A DNA stretch of 64,000 nt from positions 22,905 to 86,904 of the forward strand of contig JASFYJ010000008.1 in NCBI GenBank assembly GCA_030055525.1, given 5' to 3'. Under the pieces are notes generated by a model. The model saw nothing but the letters and a program-made list of their open reading frames with translations, was not told where the DNA came from and did not search any database. Every line of letters begins with the position of its first letter. Positions within the stretch are counted from its first letter, which is position 1. Origin of the DNA: Archaeoglobales archaeon (GTDB lineage: Archaea; Halobacteriota; Archaeoglobi; Archaeoglobales; Archaeoglobaceae). Positions 53,791 to 62,917 of the stretch are shown in pieces. Made by a program: the position numbers and the translations under genes.

Positions 53791-54093
53791 TCATTTTTTG
53801 CAATTTAAAAAAACACTCTCATAAGCTGCAACGAGTTCCGCAAGCTTATCCAAAACGATTTTTCCGGTTTTTGTCAACACATAATTTTCAGAATCCTTCT
53901 CTACAAGACCAACGTTTAAAAGGGCTTTCAAATGACGATCAAGTATTCCAGGGTTCAGTTGAGTGTCAAACATGAGTTGAGAAAACTTTTTTGGGCCATT
54001 TTCTAGGTTTAAAAGTACTTCTACGATACCAGTGCGTGAGACAACTTTTAAAAGTTTCTGCGCAGTTTCGATGTTAACTTTGGAGTTGTTCAT
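53791..54093 (-). CDS. Small winged-helix transcription regulator
   Basis: The 100-residue protein is an ArsR/HxlR-like winged helix: an N-terminal helix pair, the recognition region LNPGILDRHLKALLNVGLVEK (about 48-68) and a wing (DSENYVLTKTGKIVLDKL). It would bind DNA as a dimer. Targets are unknown. The upstream 54094-54182 is very AT-rich and could hold its own operator; I see no clear palindrome. Confidence 0.82.
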   Translation of the reverse strand: MNNSKVNIETAQKLLKVVSRTGIVEVLLNLENGPKKFSQLMFDTQLNPGILDRHLKALLNVGLVEKDSENYVLTKTGKIVLDKLAELVAAYESVFLNCKK

Positions 54094-54182
54094 AGTTATT
54101 GTAATTAGCTACTACACTTTTTTAATTTTACTGTAAAAACTACTTAATAACAATTAAATAAGAGTAATTTTAAAGATGTAAC

Positions 54183-54902
54183 TCAAGAAAATTTAAGTGT
54201 TGAGGAGAGTATTTTAAGTACTTCCTCTCCTTCCTCCTTGTTTCGGGCAGTAGTTATAACATAAACTTGCTGAACAGTGTTTCCATCTATTAACAACGCT
54301 CTTAAATTGCCCTTAATATCGCTCCTCGTAAGCTTCATTCTAACCCCGCCTCCAACCCCGCTACCAACCTCTATAACACCTGGAACGACTTTCTTTACAT
54401 AAGGCGATGATGCCAGCCTTAAAACTAAATTGTATCCCTCTCTTCCACCTATTATCGTCGAATGGCTGCCCCCTATCTTTTCCTCAGCTCTAGCCTCAAA
54501 CTTTGGTAGTTCCCTTTCAACCTTTATCCTAAGTTGCAACCTGCGAGAAAATTCTTCAAAACTACCGAAGATGTCTGTTCTGTACAATCTAAATGGAAAA
54601 TAAGATTTTTCAAGTTCACTGAACGCTTCATCCAGCAGAACTTCGTTGAATGCAGATACATAAATTTCTTCAAGTCTTCTTTCGTAGATTTTGTCTGCAA
54701 GGATTTCATAAGTGTTTCTAACTGAATCTTCGTACCTTTTAAACTTTATTGTTTCTTCGACTTCTCCTATAAAAATGGAATACAGAAAGCTTTCATTAAC
54801 GTAAACACCACATGCGAATGCATTTCTCTTTCCACAACTCAAACAAAATTGCGTAGGAAAAGACAATTCATAACCACAACTGCAAATCAGTCGTTTAGAC
54901 AT
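54183..54902 (-). CDS. DUF2103-family metal-binding protein
   Basis: The 239-residue protein has an N-terminal zinc ribbon (CSCGYELSFPTQFCLSCG, Cys8 to Cys23) and a C-terminal domain with the conserved HSTIIGGREGYNLVLRLASS and VKKVVPGVIE stretches and a glycine-rich turn, typical of DUF2103 (COG4031). The function is unknown; the family is annotated as a predicted metal-binding protein. Its start overlaps the end of the GTP cyclohydrolase gene by 16 nt, which shows coupling. Confidence 0.75.
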   Translation of the reverse strand: MSKRLICSCGYELSFPTQFCLSCGKRNAFACGVYVNESFLYSIFIGEVEETIKFKRYEDSVRNTYEILADKIYERRLEEIYVSAFNEVLLDEAFSELEKSYFPFRLYRTDIFGSFEEFSRRLQLRIKVERELPKFEARAEEKIGGSHSTIIGGREGYNLVLRLASSPYVKKVVPGVIEVGSGVGGGVRMKLTRSDIKGNLRALLIDGNTVQQVYVITTARNKEEGEEVLKILSSTLKFS

Positions 54903-56011
54903 ATCATATGCCCCATCTTTTCCTTCTTAGCTTTTAAATACTGTAAATTTTCTGCAGAAGGTTCTACTTCTATAGCCTCTCTCTCCACTTCAAAACCGTA
55001 CTTTTTGAGCTCTTCAATCTTTAAAGGATTGTTTGTAAGTAATTTAACTCTTTTAACACCCAAGTCCATCAATATCTGCGCAGCTATTCCGTAACTTCTC
55101 AAGTCTGGTGGAAATCCCAACTCTATATTGGCTTCAACTGTATCTGCACCCTCTTCTTGGAGCTTATATGCCATAAGTTTATTAATAAGCCCAATTCCTC
55201 TACCCTCATGCCCTCGCATGTAGATCAAAACCCCTCCGTATTTTGATATCCTCTTAAGCGAGCTTTCAAGTTGTTCTCCACAATCGCAGCGAAGGGAGTG
55301 AAAAACGTCTCCAGTTAAACATTCGGAATGTATCCTTACTAAAGTTTCATTTCTGTTAAAGTTCTCAGAAACTAAAGCTATTATCTCCCCAATTGGTGTT
55401 CTGTAGCCTATAGCTCTAAGCGTACCATAAAACTTTGTCGGTAAAGTAGCTTCCACGACCTTTTCAACCAGCTTCTCTTTTTTTAACCTGTACTCTATAA
55501 GCTCCTGAACACTTACACTTTCAAAAGATAAAAATTCCCCTATATCATCTTTCGTTGCTATGTTTCCTTTGGAAGTTATTAGTGGTGCATAAACAGCTAC
55601 TGGAGAGAATCCAGACATTTTCACCACATCTATACAAGCTTCCGCAATTCGTGGCCTTTCGAGAACTCCCATCTCTTTTGCCTCCTCTATAAATATTCTT
55701 CCAGGGTATTTTATTTGGGAAAAATCTATCTTTTCTGCAGCTATCTTCCTAATAAGTTCTGCTCTCTTCTCGGCAGAAACATCTTTCGAATCTAAAGGAA
55801 TAAGATTTCCATTGTAAAACCTGTATCTGTTCAAACCCAGACTTAGAATCTTTTTCCACGGCATCGCCACTCTTATTTCATCACAGTTTTTCATCATGAA
55901 CTTGATAATATCTGAAGTTACGTTTTCTGCGGCTGTACATACCACAGCTTTGCTAGAATCAAAAACAATTATTGGTGATCCACTTCTGAGTTTCTCTATG
56001 ATCTTTTCCAT
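54887..56011 (-). CDS. GTP cyclohydrolase II with degenerate RibB-like domain
   Basis: The 374-residue protein is RibBA-like. The C-terminal domain (about 190-362) has the GTP cyclohydrolase II zinc cysteines Cys231, Cys242 and Cys244, the RGHEGRGIGL motif (266-275) and the final LTNNP block. The N-terminal domain (1-180) follows the RibB fold (SPIIVFDSSKAVVC, YPGRIFI, RPRIAEACID) but lacks the acidic RENEGD-type loop and the GHTEA-type histidine, so it is probably not a DHBP synthase. It makes the first riboflavin or F420 ring precursor. It overlaps DUF2103. Confidence 0.82.
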   Translation of the reverse strand: MEKIIEKLRSGSPIIVFDSSKAVVCTAAENVTSDIIKFMMKNCDEIRVAMPWKKILSLGLNRYRFYNGNLIPLDSKDVSAEKRAELIRKIAAEKIDFSQIKYPGRIFIEEAKEMGVLERPRIAEACIDVVKMSGFSPVAVYAPLITSKGNIATKDDIGEFLSFESVSVQELIEYRLKKEKLVEKVVEATLPTKFYGTLRAIGYRTPIGEIIALVSENFNRNETLVRIHSECLTGDVFHSLRCDCGEQLESSLKRISKYGGVLIYMRGHEGRGIGLINKLMAYKLQEEGADTVEANIELGFPPDLRSYGIAAQILMDLGVKRVKLLTNNPLKIEELKKYGFEVEREAIEVEPSAENLQYLKAKKEKMGHMICLND

Positions 56012-56060
56012 ACCAACAACTTTTCGCTAAGCTATATAAAGTTTGAGAAGCTTCTCAAAT

Positions 56061-56252
56061 TTAATCTTTCTTCTTTTCAGCATCCTTCACAATTTCCTCT
56101 CCCTCATAAAGTTCTTTGTAAGCACTTTCGTCCATCTCAAGAACAAAACTACCAGTGTATCCACAGCTTTTGCATCTGTATTTACCAGTATAGCCACCAG
56201 AATCGAGTTCTACATCCTTTGAACGACACACCGGACACACAAGCAATTTCAT
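56061..56252 (-). CDS. Small zinc-ribbon protein
   Basis: The 63-residue protein holds one zinc ribbon (CPVCRSKDVE at 6-15 and CKSCGYTG at about 27-34) and an acidic tail. Similar small ribbons accompany archaeal RNA-processing genes; function is unknown. It lies 54 nt after the aCPSF1 stop on the same strand and may be cotranscribed. Confidence 0.8.
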   Translation of the reverse strand: MKLLVCPVCRSKDVELDSGGYTGKYRCKSCGYTGSFVLEMDESAYKELYEGEEIVKDAEKKKD

Positions 56253-56306
56253 TTAATCCCTTTGTAAATTGTAAATTTAAAATTTTCCTAAGAGAGGATA
56301 GAACAA

Positions 56307-58205
56307 CTAGTAAAACCTAATCGTTTCTAGATTCAGTGGTGCTCTCGTCTCTATTTTGAAGGTTTTGTATATGCTTGAAGCCAGATCTAAACACTTTGCC
56401 TCATCGCCATGCACTGTTACAATTTTTTCTGGCTTTGGATTTAGAGATTTCACGTAATTCATCAGCTGTTTCCTATCTGAATGCCCTGAGAATCCATCAA
56501 CAGTTTCCACTCTCATCTTCACTTCTAAAACTCCCCTCTTACCGTTCGTTGGAAAGGGTACTTCCTTCCAACCTTTTTGAACCTTTCTGCCCAATGTTCC
56601 TTCTGCCTGATAGCCGACGAATATTATCGTATTTTTCTCGTTCTCAGCTAAATGTTTGAAGTACTCCATCACGGGCCCGCCGTTAAGCATGCCAGAGGTA
56701 GCTAGTATTACACAGGGAGTTGGATCTTTTATGATATCCTCTCTTTTACTCGGCGAATCCACCCTCTCGAAACTTTCACTTATGAACGGATTTATTCCTT
56801 GGTAGAATATCAGGTCCCTCAGATTAGCGTTTAAGTACTCTGGATAGGCAGTATGGATTGCTGTGGCCTCGTATATCATCCCATCTACGTAAACTTTTGT
56901 TTCAGGTAATCTTTTTTCTCTAATGGCTTCTTCCAAAACGATCATAACTTCCTGACTTCTTCCAACTGCAAAAGCTGGAATCAGAACTTTTCCTCCGTTA
57001 GATATTGTTTCATTTATCACCTCAATTAACCTGTCTTCAGCCTCCTTTCTTGAGGGCTGAACGTCGTTTGTTCCACCATAGGTTGCCTCCATTATTAAAG
57101 ATTCCAGCCTCGGAAAGCTTGCTACTGCTTTATCGAAAAGCCTTGTATTTTCGAATTTAAAATCTCCTGTGAATGCAACGTTGTATACTCCCTCTCCTAT
57201 GTGAAAGTGGGCTATTGCTGAACCTAAAATGTGGCCAGCGTTGTAGAAGGTTAACCTAACATCTGGGCTTATGTCTGTAACAACACCGTAATCTATTGGA
57301 ATCGTATGTTTCAATGCCTCTCTGATCAATGAGGAATCGTAGGGCGATGAAGATCCTTCTCTCGCTGCAACCTCTATAAAATCTAGTTGAAGCAAAACCA
57401 TCAGATCTCTGGTAGGTGGAGTAAGGTATATTGGCCCTTTGTAACCAAACTTATATAGCAAAGGAATCCAGCCGCAGTGATCCAAATGAGCGTGCGTTAG
57501 AACTATTGCATCGATAGAATCCAGCGGCTGAACTTCTGAAACATAAAGATACGGTGTGCTTTGGATGTTGCTAACGTTTACGCCACAATCAATCAATATC
57601 TTACTTTCTGGTGTCTGCAAAAGATAACAGCTTCTTCCGACCTCTCTGCTTCCCCCCAAAAAGGTAACTCGGACCCATTTTTCTTCTATAAGTGTTCCTC
57701 TATGTATTTTCTCGCCGATTCGATTTAAAATATCTTTCCTCTCGTCCCTTACACTCATAAGGTAATTTCTGATACTTTCGAGGGTTTTAGACTTGATCGG
57801 GGGGGTTCTCACAACTCTTGGACTCCAGCCCACCGCTTTTATTATCTCCCTAAACATCGTTCCCTGCTTTCCTATAACCATCCCTGGCTTCTCTGCTTCA
57901 ATTATTACCTCTCCATTTTCTTCGTCAAAGTATATGTTCGAAATCTTAGCCTCCTCTGGAACAATCTTTTTTATGATCTCCTTAGCCTCCTCTGGAGGCT
58001 TTAAGCTTTTGGGGTCTGGTCTTACTATTATCCTCTTCCTAAGCTCCTTAGCTAACTTTTTTACAACGTCAGTTTGGGCTATTTCCTGAGGATTCTCGAC
58101 GTAGATAACTATGTTTGGCCCTTCAAATTCGATATTTCTGATCTTTACTTCTTTTGATACGCTCTCTTTTATCTTACTTTTTACTTCATCAAGCGGTAAC
58201 CTCAT
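56307..58205 (-). CDS. aCPSF1 beta-CASP ribonuclease (FttA)
   Basis: The 632-residue protein has N-terminal KH domains (GXXG as GKQG near residue 112), a metallo-beta-lactamase domain (THAHLDHCG near residue 237) and the beta-CASP part with GDFKFE, MEATYGG and SGHSDRKQL. This is the archaeal CPSF73-like factor that cleaves RNA and terminates transcription. It lies 6 nt after psmB, the arrangement common in Euryarchaeota. Confidence 0.97.
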   Translation of the reverse strand: MRLPLDEVKSKIKESVSKEVKIRNIEFEGPNIVIYVENPQEIAQTDVVKKLAKELRKRIIVRPDPKSLKPPEEAKEIIKKIVPEEAKISNIYFDEENGEVIIEAEKPGMVIGKQGTMFREIIKAVGWSPRVVRTPPIKSKTLESIRNYLMSVRDERKDILNRIGEKIHRGTLIEEKWVRVTFLGGSREVGRSCYLLQTPESKILIDCGVNVSNIQSTPYLYVSEVQPLDSIDAIVLTHAHLDHCGWIPLLYKFGYKGPIYLTPPTRDLMVLLQLDFIEVAAREGSSSPYDSSLIREALKHTIPIDYGVVTDISPDVRLTFYNAGHILGSAIAHFHIGEGVYNVAFTGDFKFENTRLFDKAVASFPRLESLIMEATYGGTNDVQPSRKEAEDRLIEVINETISNGGKVLIPAFAVGRSQEVMIVLEEAIREKRLPETKVYVDGMIYEATAIHTAYPEYLNANLRDLIFYQGINPFISESFERVDSPSKREDIIKDPTPCVILATSGMLNGGPVMEYFKHLAENEKNTIIFVGYQAEGTLGRKVQKGWKEVPFPTNGKRGVLEVKMRVETVDGFSGHSDRKQLMNYVKSLNPKPEKIVTVHGDEAKCLDLASSIYKTFKIETRAPLNLETIRFY

Positions 58206-58211
58206 TTCAGA

Positions 58212-58847
58212 CTACTTCCTGAACTTTTCGATTATCTTTTCAATTTCCTCTGCCTTAAACTGATAAAATTCCTTTTCCGTGATTTTAGCTACATCTATTC
58301 CATCGCCAGATGCTGAATCTCTCTTCATTGCAGACCATATAGCTCTGATTGCAAGCTCCACGGCATCGTCTACACTTATCTCAGGAGTAAATCTATCTTC
58401 AAGAACTCCGTAGGCTGTTAAGCTTCCGCTTCCAGTTGCAACTATACCTCTCTCTTCTATAGCACCGCCAATTGGGTCTATAGAATAAATGCTTGCTCCA
58501 TATTTATCTATTCCTCCTATTAAAAGTTGCACGTAATAGGGGTACCATCTATACGAGTTCAGGATGTTTGAAGTCAGAGTTGCGATCGCTTTTACAGTCG
58601 GTTTTTCCTCTTTTCTAATTTCATAAAGGTTTGCTTCAGCTTTTATTAGCCTCGCAAGGTATTGTGCATCTCCGACACTTCCAGCCGTTGTCATTGCAAC
58701 TCTATCTGCAACTTGATATATCTTTTTGGCAACTCTGCTGGCAATAAAGTTACCCATTGTAGCCCTCTTTTCTGTAGCCAAGACTATCCCATCTTTACAG
58801 ATTAACCCCACGGTCGTAGTTCCCTTATATATTTTTTCTTCCATCAT
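58212..58847 (-). CDS. psmB: Proteasome beta subunit
   Basis: The 211-residue precursor carries a short propeptide ending MEEKIYKG before the catalytic Thr of TTTVG. Asp and Lys of the active site lie in [16 protein letters not shown]. The remaining fold matches archaeal beta subunits. The open frame reaches 58880; starts at GTG 58856 or the ATGs at 58847/58844 give the usual propeptide of about 8-12 residues, so I chose 58847. aCPSF1 follows 6 nt downstream. The alpha subunit is not in this window. Confidence 0.95.
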   Translation of the reverse strand: MMEEKIYKGTTTVGLICKDGIVLATEKRATMGNFIASRVAKKIYQVADRVAMTTAGSVGDAQYLARLIKAEANLYEIRKEEKPTVKAIATLTSNILNSYRWYPYYVQLLIGGIDKYGASIYSIDPIGGAIEERGIVATGSGSLTAYGVLEDRFTPEISVDDAVELAIRAIWSAMKRDSASGDGIDVAKITEKEFYQFKAEEIEKIIEKFRK

Positions 58848-59031
58848 GCTTACCACTTTTTTGGCTTTTAGAATAGCCATTATCTTTAGCTCTCGCTGTT
58901 TTTAAAATTTTTCGATTAGCGAATTAGTTGTTCTTAACCATAAACAAACTAAAACTTTAATTATCAGCTAAACGCTATTTAAGCGCACTTCTGCTCGTAA
59001 ACTTGTTAAACAGTTGCCGCGACACTTTTGG

Positions 59032-60225
59032 ATGAAATTCAAAATTGTGCACACTTTTGAAAGGATGCGAGTTGGAGAAGTAACAACGATTCACGGTAGT
59101 TTTAAAACCCCTGTATTCATCCCTGTGGCAACTTTGGGAGCTATGAGAGGCTTAGATAATAGGGACCTGAAAGATATGGGTGTGGAAGTTATACTCGCAA
59201 ACACGTACCATCTACATATCCGCCCCGGTGACCAGTTAATAAAAGAGCTTGGAGGTCTTCACAAATTCATGAACTTTAAAGGAGTAATTGTAACTGATTC
59301 AGGTGGATTTCAGGCTTTCTCCTTAGGTTATGGCTTAGAACACGGTGTAGGGAAGATTGCGAACAACATATTTTTGGAAGGGATAAAAAATTGCTCCTAC
59401 AAGGGAGAGAAACTTGCTTTTGTTTCAGATAATGGAATAAAATTCAAAGACCCGAAATCTGGAATTGTAGTTGAACTTACACCGAAAAAATCCATGGAAA
59501 TACAGTCAAATTTAGGCTCAGACATAATTTTTGCGTTAGACGAGTGCACATCGCCTTTGTCTGATAAAGAGTACACAGCAAAAGCCCTAGAAAGAACTCA
59601 CCGCTGGGCTGAAGAGTGCCTACAGTACTACGACAAAAAACAGGCTCTTTTTGGTATTGTACAGGGAGGAGAATACAGAGATCTAAGGGAAAAATCGGCA
59701 AAGTTTATGGCTGAAAGAGATTTCGCTGGTTATGGAATTGGAGGTTCCTTAGGAAAGTCCAAACAAGATATGCTGAACATAATAGACTGGGTTACTCCAA
59801 TTTTGCCTGAAGAGAAACCTCGACATCTTCTTGGCATTGGCGCAGTTGAGGACCTTTTCAACTGTGTTGAAAGAGGAATAGACATGTTCGATTGCGTCGC
59901 TCCAGCAAGATGGGCAAGGAGGGGACATCTCTATATAAGCCCAGCTGAGGGTGGAAATCCCAAGAACAAGTTCAGGATACACATAAGAAATTCAGCATTT
60001 AGGAGAGATCCAAAACCTATAGACAGGGATTGCGATTGTTTAGTATGCCAGAATTATTCTAGAGCTTACCTTAGACACTTGTTCGTTTCTAATGAACTCC
60101 TTTACTTCAGACTTGCAACCTACCACAACGTCTACTTCATACTCAACCTCATGAAGAAAATAAGAGAATCTATAAAAGATTGTAGCTTTTACGAACTGAA
60201 AAAAGAGTGGCTCGGTTACGTTTGA
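59032..60225 (+). CDS. tgt: Bacterial-type tRNA-guanine transglycosylase
   Basis: The 397-residue protein is of COG0343 (queuine/preQ1 TGT) rather than the longer archaeosine TGT: no PUA domain is present. Key residues are DSGGFQAFSLG (Asp89), LDECTSPL (Asp170), GIVQGG and DMFDCVAPAR, plus the zinc site Cys334, Cys336, Cys339 and His364. The substrate loop reads GGSLGKS where bacteria have GGLAVGE. It would exchange guanine at tRNA position 34. A TATA-like CTATTTAAG (58975-58983) lies upstream; the TTG at 59014 is a less likely start. It overlaps the convergent yhhQ by 10 nt. Confidence 0.9.
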   Translation: MKFKIVHTFERMRVGEVTTIHGSFKTPVFIPVATLGAMRGLDNRDLKDMGVEVILANTYHLHIRPGDQLIKELGGLHKFMNFKGVIVTDSGGFQAFSLGYGLEHGVGKIANNIFLEGIKNCSYKGEKLAFVSDNGIKFKDPKSGIVVELTPKKSMEIQSNLGSDIIFALDECTSPLSDKEYTAKALERTHRWAEECLQYYDKKQALFGIVQGGEYRDLREKSAKFMAERDFAGYGIGGSLGKSKQDMLNIIDWVTPILPEEKPRHLLGIGAVEDLFNCVERGIDMFDCVAPARWARRGHLYISPAEGGNPKNKFRIHIRNSAFRRDPKPIDRDCDCLVCQNYSRAYLRHLFVSNELLYFRLATYHNVYFILNLMKKIRESIKDCSFYELKKEWLGYV

Positions 60226-60914
60226 TCCTTCATCTTTGCTGCGATGTATACGAATGGTGTGTCGAGAATCGCAATAACAAATTTCATAGCGTACGATGTT
60301 ATAAATATCTGAAATATAATGTCCCACGTAAAAACCTGTTCCCACAACACCCCAAAACCAACGAAGGCTATCCATGTAAATACTGCATTGTCTATCAGTT
60401 GAGAAACCATAGTTGATGCATTGTTCCTTAGCCAGAGATGTTTGCCTTTTGTAACCTTCTTCCAAAACTCGAAAGCCCAGACATCATGGGTTTGAGAAAT
60501 TATGTAAGCTGCCAAGCTGGCAATCGTTATCCTTGGTAAAATGCTGAAAACAGCCTCAAGATGTGGTTGCATCTTGTCGCTTTCATGGGGTATGAAGGCT
60601 AAGCTTACCTGCATGAGTATTGTAAACATTATTAATGTAAAAAATCCAATCATTACAGCTTTTTTAGCCTCCTTTTTTCCATGATTCTCGCACAGGATGT
60701 CTGTAACGAGGAAAGTCGAACTGTAAGCGACGTTACCCATTGCTGTTACAAGACCAAAAAACTCTATTGTCTTTAAAACTTGGACGTTAGCTAAGATAAC
60801 TGCCATTGAAGTCCACGCAAAAAGTCCAGCTCTGCCAAAAAGCCTGTATGCTAATATTATACCAGCGAAACTAACTAAGAGCATCAGAAGTCCAAGAGCT
60901 TCGTTGAATAGCAT
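60216..60914 (-). CDS. Queuosine precursor transporter (YhhQ family)
   Basis: The 232-residue membrane protein has about six helices and matches the YhhQ/VUT queuosine-precursor transporter family. Motifs include STFLVTDILCENHGKKEAKKAV, LAAYIISQTHDVWAFEFWK and NNASTMVSQLIDNAVF. It would import preQ1, preQ0 or queuine. It is convergent with tgt and the two genes share their last 10 nt. The region 60915-61079 downstream on the plus side holds no gene. Confidence 0.9.
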   Translation of the reverse strand: MLFNEALGLLMLLVSFAGIILAYRLFGRAGLFAWTSMAVILANVQVLKTIEFFGLVTAMGNVAYSSTFLVTDILCENHGKKEAKKAVMIGFFTLIMFTILMQVSLAFIPHESDKMQPHLEAVFSILPRITIASLAAYIISQTHDVWAFEFWKKVTKGKHLWLRNNASTMVSQLIDNAVFTWIAFVGFGVLWEQVFTWDIIFQIFITSYAMKFVIAILDTPFVYIAAKMKDQT

Positions 60915-61079
60915 ATCCTTGGGTAGCCCTCGGATTTAAAAATTTGAACTAAAAAATTTCCTGAATTCAATAGTTGAAATTTAAGGCCACTCAAAGCCTT
61001 CTGTAGTTCTTTTTCCTTTATTTCGAAAGAGATATTTAAGAATTCGAAATTTTTCCCATGCGTTTAAATTTATTAAAAG

Positions 61080-61154
61080 CGCCCGGGCCGGGATTTGAAC
61101 CCGGGGCGTGGGCTCGACAGGCCCACATGTTGGGCCGGACTACACCACCCGGGC
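61080..61154 (-). tRNA. tRNA-Asp(GTC)
   Basis: The 75-nt minus-strand gene has the acceptor GCCCGGG/CCCGGGC, anticodon stem TGGGC/GCCCA around CTGTCGA (anticodon GTC) and T stem CCGGG/CCCGG. The discriminator is G, usual for Asp; CCA is not encoded. GTC is one of the anticodons that queuosine TGT modifies in other organisms. Confidence 0.95.
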
Positions 61155-61177
61155 TTTTAGGTATCAGCGATCAGAAG

Positions 61178-61187
61178 TTTTTTAAGT
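61178..61187 (-). promoter_or_regulatory. TATA-like box of tRNA-Asp
   Basis: On the minus strand CTTAAAAAAC is centred about 28 nt upstream of the tRNA-Asp 5' end. Confidence 0.45.
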
Positions 61188-61310
61188 GTTTTGGTGTCGT
61201 ATTTAAGAGGCTCACTGTAGGTTTTAGATAAAATTGTTTGAGCCGAAAATCTTCAAAGTCTCCATCGACAATTTCAAATATTTTTTATGATTCTGGGTTC
61301 TATATCCTTT

Positions 61311-61925
61311 ATGGATATCGTTGTGGGAGGGGGAAGATATGGGGCTAGAGCTGTAGAATACTTAATGAAGAACAAAAGAGAATTTTTGGTCCTTGAACCA
61401 GATCTTAACTGCGAAGTTTCGAGAAAATTTGGTATAGAAGTTATCAAAGGCCAAGCTACAGATCTAATTGAACTTGCAAAAAAGGTTAATCCAGAATGGA
61501 TATTTCCAACCGCCCCTGTTCACGTCGCTGCGGAAGTTCTAAAAAAAGATTTTGAGCCTTGGATTGATGTAGTTAACTCGATACTATGTGGAATTCCACC
61601 AAAAATAGTAGTTTCTGTAGGTAGAGGTAGTATAGTTGTAAGCTACAATCGAGATGGAACGTGCTTGGAAAACTGCATTTCCCCAGATATATGTCCTGTA
61701 ACCAAAATTAAAAGACCTTGTCCAATGTTCGAGATGATCAAATTTGCTTCTCCAGAAGCGTTTGTACTGGTTAGTCATCAGCTTGTTCCAGGCTTGGGGG
61801 CTATAAGAGGAAAAGACTTTCAAGAGATGGTCAAAAAAGCCTATAAAGACAGAAGAATTATTGTTGCAACTGCCTGCAAATGCCACGGAGTAATCACTGC
61901 ACTTAAGAAGATCAAAAAGTTCTGA
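61311..61925 (+). CDS. Conserved archaeal Rossmann/cysteine protein of unknown function
   Basis: I do not recognise the family firmly. The 204-residue protein opens with a dinucleotide-binding motif (DIVVGGGRYGARAVEYL, GxGxxG-like), followed by LVLEPD, the acidic residue after strand 2, as in TrkA-N/RCK domains. A cysteine group lies in the centre (CLENCISPDICPVTKIKRPC) and a CKCHG near the C-terminus, which could bind metal or a cluster. An ATG at 61287 is possible, but the motif starts best at 61311. moaA follows after 37 nt. Confidence 0.7.
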   Translation: MDIVVGGGRYGARAVEYLMKNKREFLVLEPDLNCEVSRKFGIEVIKGQATDLIELAKKVNPEWIFPTAPVHVAAEVLKKDFEPWIDVVNSILCGIPPKIVVSVGRGSIVVSYNRDGTCLENCISPDICPVTKIKRPCPMFEMIKFASPEAFVLVSHQLVPGLGAIRGKDFQEMVKKAYKDRRIIVATACKCHGVITALKKIKKF

Positions 61926-61962
61926 TCCAAAAGGATTAAATTTTATTGCAAACATTGTGATT

Positions 61963-62868
61963 ATGCTTATAGACAACTTCGGCAGAAAAGTTACAAATCT
62001 ACGTGTTGTCCTTACGAAGAGGTGCAACCTCAAATGTTTTTATTGCCATAAGGAAGGTGAAAATTCTTGTGGAAGCGAAATTCCTGCAGAGAGGGTAATT
62101 GAGATTGTAAAAGCTTTTTATGATCTTGGAATTAAAAAATTAAAGTTCACAGGTGGCGAGCCTCTTTTGAGAAAAGACCTATTTGACATACTCTGCAACC
62201 TTCCCAAATTTGAGGAAGTTTCAATGACTACCAACGGAGTCCTTCTTGAAGATGCTGCTGCAGAATTGAAGGAGTGTGGATTAGATAGAGTAAACGTTAG
62301 TCTTGATACACTCGACGAAGATAAATTCTTGAGGATAACTGGACAAAGAGGCTTAAGAAAAGTGCTTTCTGGTATTGAAGAAGCTTGCAATGTAGATCTT
62401 ACACCTTTGAAGATAAACATGGTGGTCATGAAAAACATAAACGATAACGAAATAGATAACCTGCTTGCTTACTCCAACTCATTAAACAAAAAGGAAATAA
62501 AAACCATTTTGCAGCTAATAGAACTTTTGCCATATGGCGAACTGAAAAAGTACTACATAGACATTTCAGAAATCGAAAAGAGATATGAAAATATAGCTTA
62601 CAAGATTCTGATCAGATCTATGCATCATAGAAAACAATACTGGACATCTAGGGGGATAATTGAATTTGTAAAGCCCATAGACAACACAGAATTCTGCTTG
62701 AACTGTAACAGGATAAGATTAACATCAGATGGAAACATAAAATTGTGTCTTCTGAGCGATGAAATCGTTAAACTCGATGGATTGCATGGCAAAGACCTGA
62801 AAGATGCAATAAAAAGAGCCGTAATGCTCCGAAGACCGAAGTTCGCAACTTTAAAATCATTTTTATAA
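61963..62868 (+). CDS. moaA: GTP 3',8-cyclase
   Basis: The 301-residue radical SAM enzyme makes the first intermediate of molybdopterin/tungstopterin. The N-terminal cluster is CNLKCFYC (Cys21, Cys25, Cys28), the SAM-binding FTGGEPLLR follows, and the C-terminal cluster is CLNCNRIRLTSDGNIKLC. Length is slightly under the bacterial norm, as usual for archaea. The ATG at 61963 matches the family's start; a GTG at 61957 adds two residues. Confidence 0.95.
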   Translation: MLIDNFGRKVTNLRVVLTKRCNLKCFYCHKEGENSCGSEIPAERVIEIVKAFYDLGIKKLKFTGGEPLLRKDLFDILCNLPKFEEVSMTTNGVLLEDAAAELKECGLDRVNVSLDTLDEDKFLRITGQRGLRKVLSGIEEACNVDLTPLKINMVVMKNINDNEIDNLLAYSNSLNKKEIKTILQLIELLPYGELKKYYIDISEIEKRYENIAYKILIRSMHHRKQYWTSRGIIEFVKPIDNTEFCLNCNRIRLTSDGNIKLCLLSDEIVKLDGLHGKDLKDAIKRAVMLRRPKFATLKSFL

Positions 62869-62917
62869 AAATATATTTTCAAAAGCTTTATTTAGGAGTA
62901 AAATTCACATTACAATA

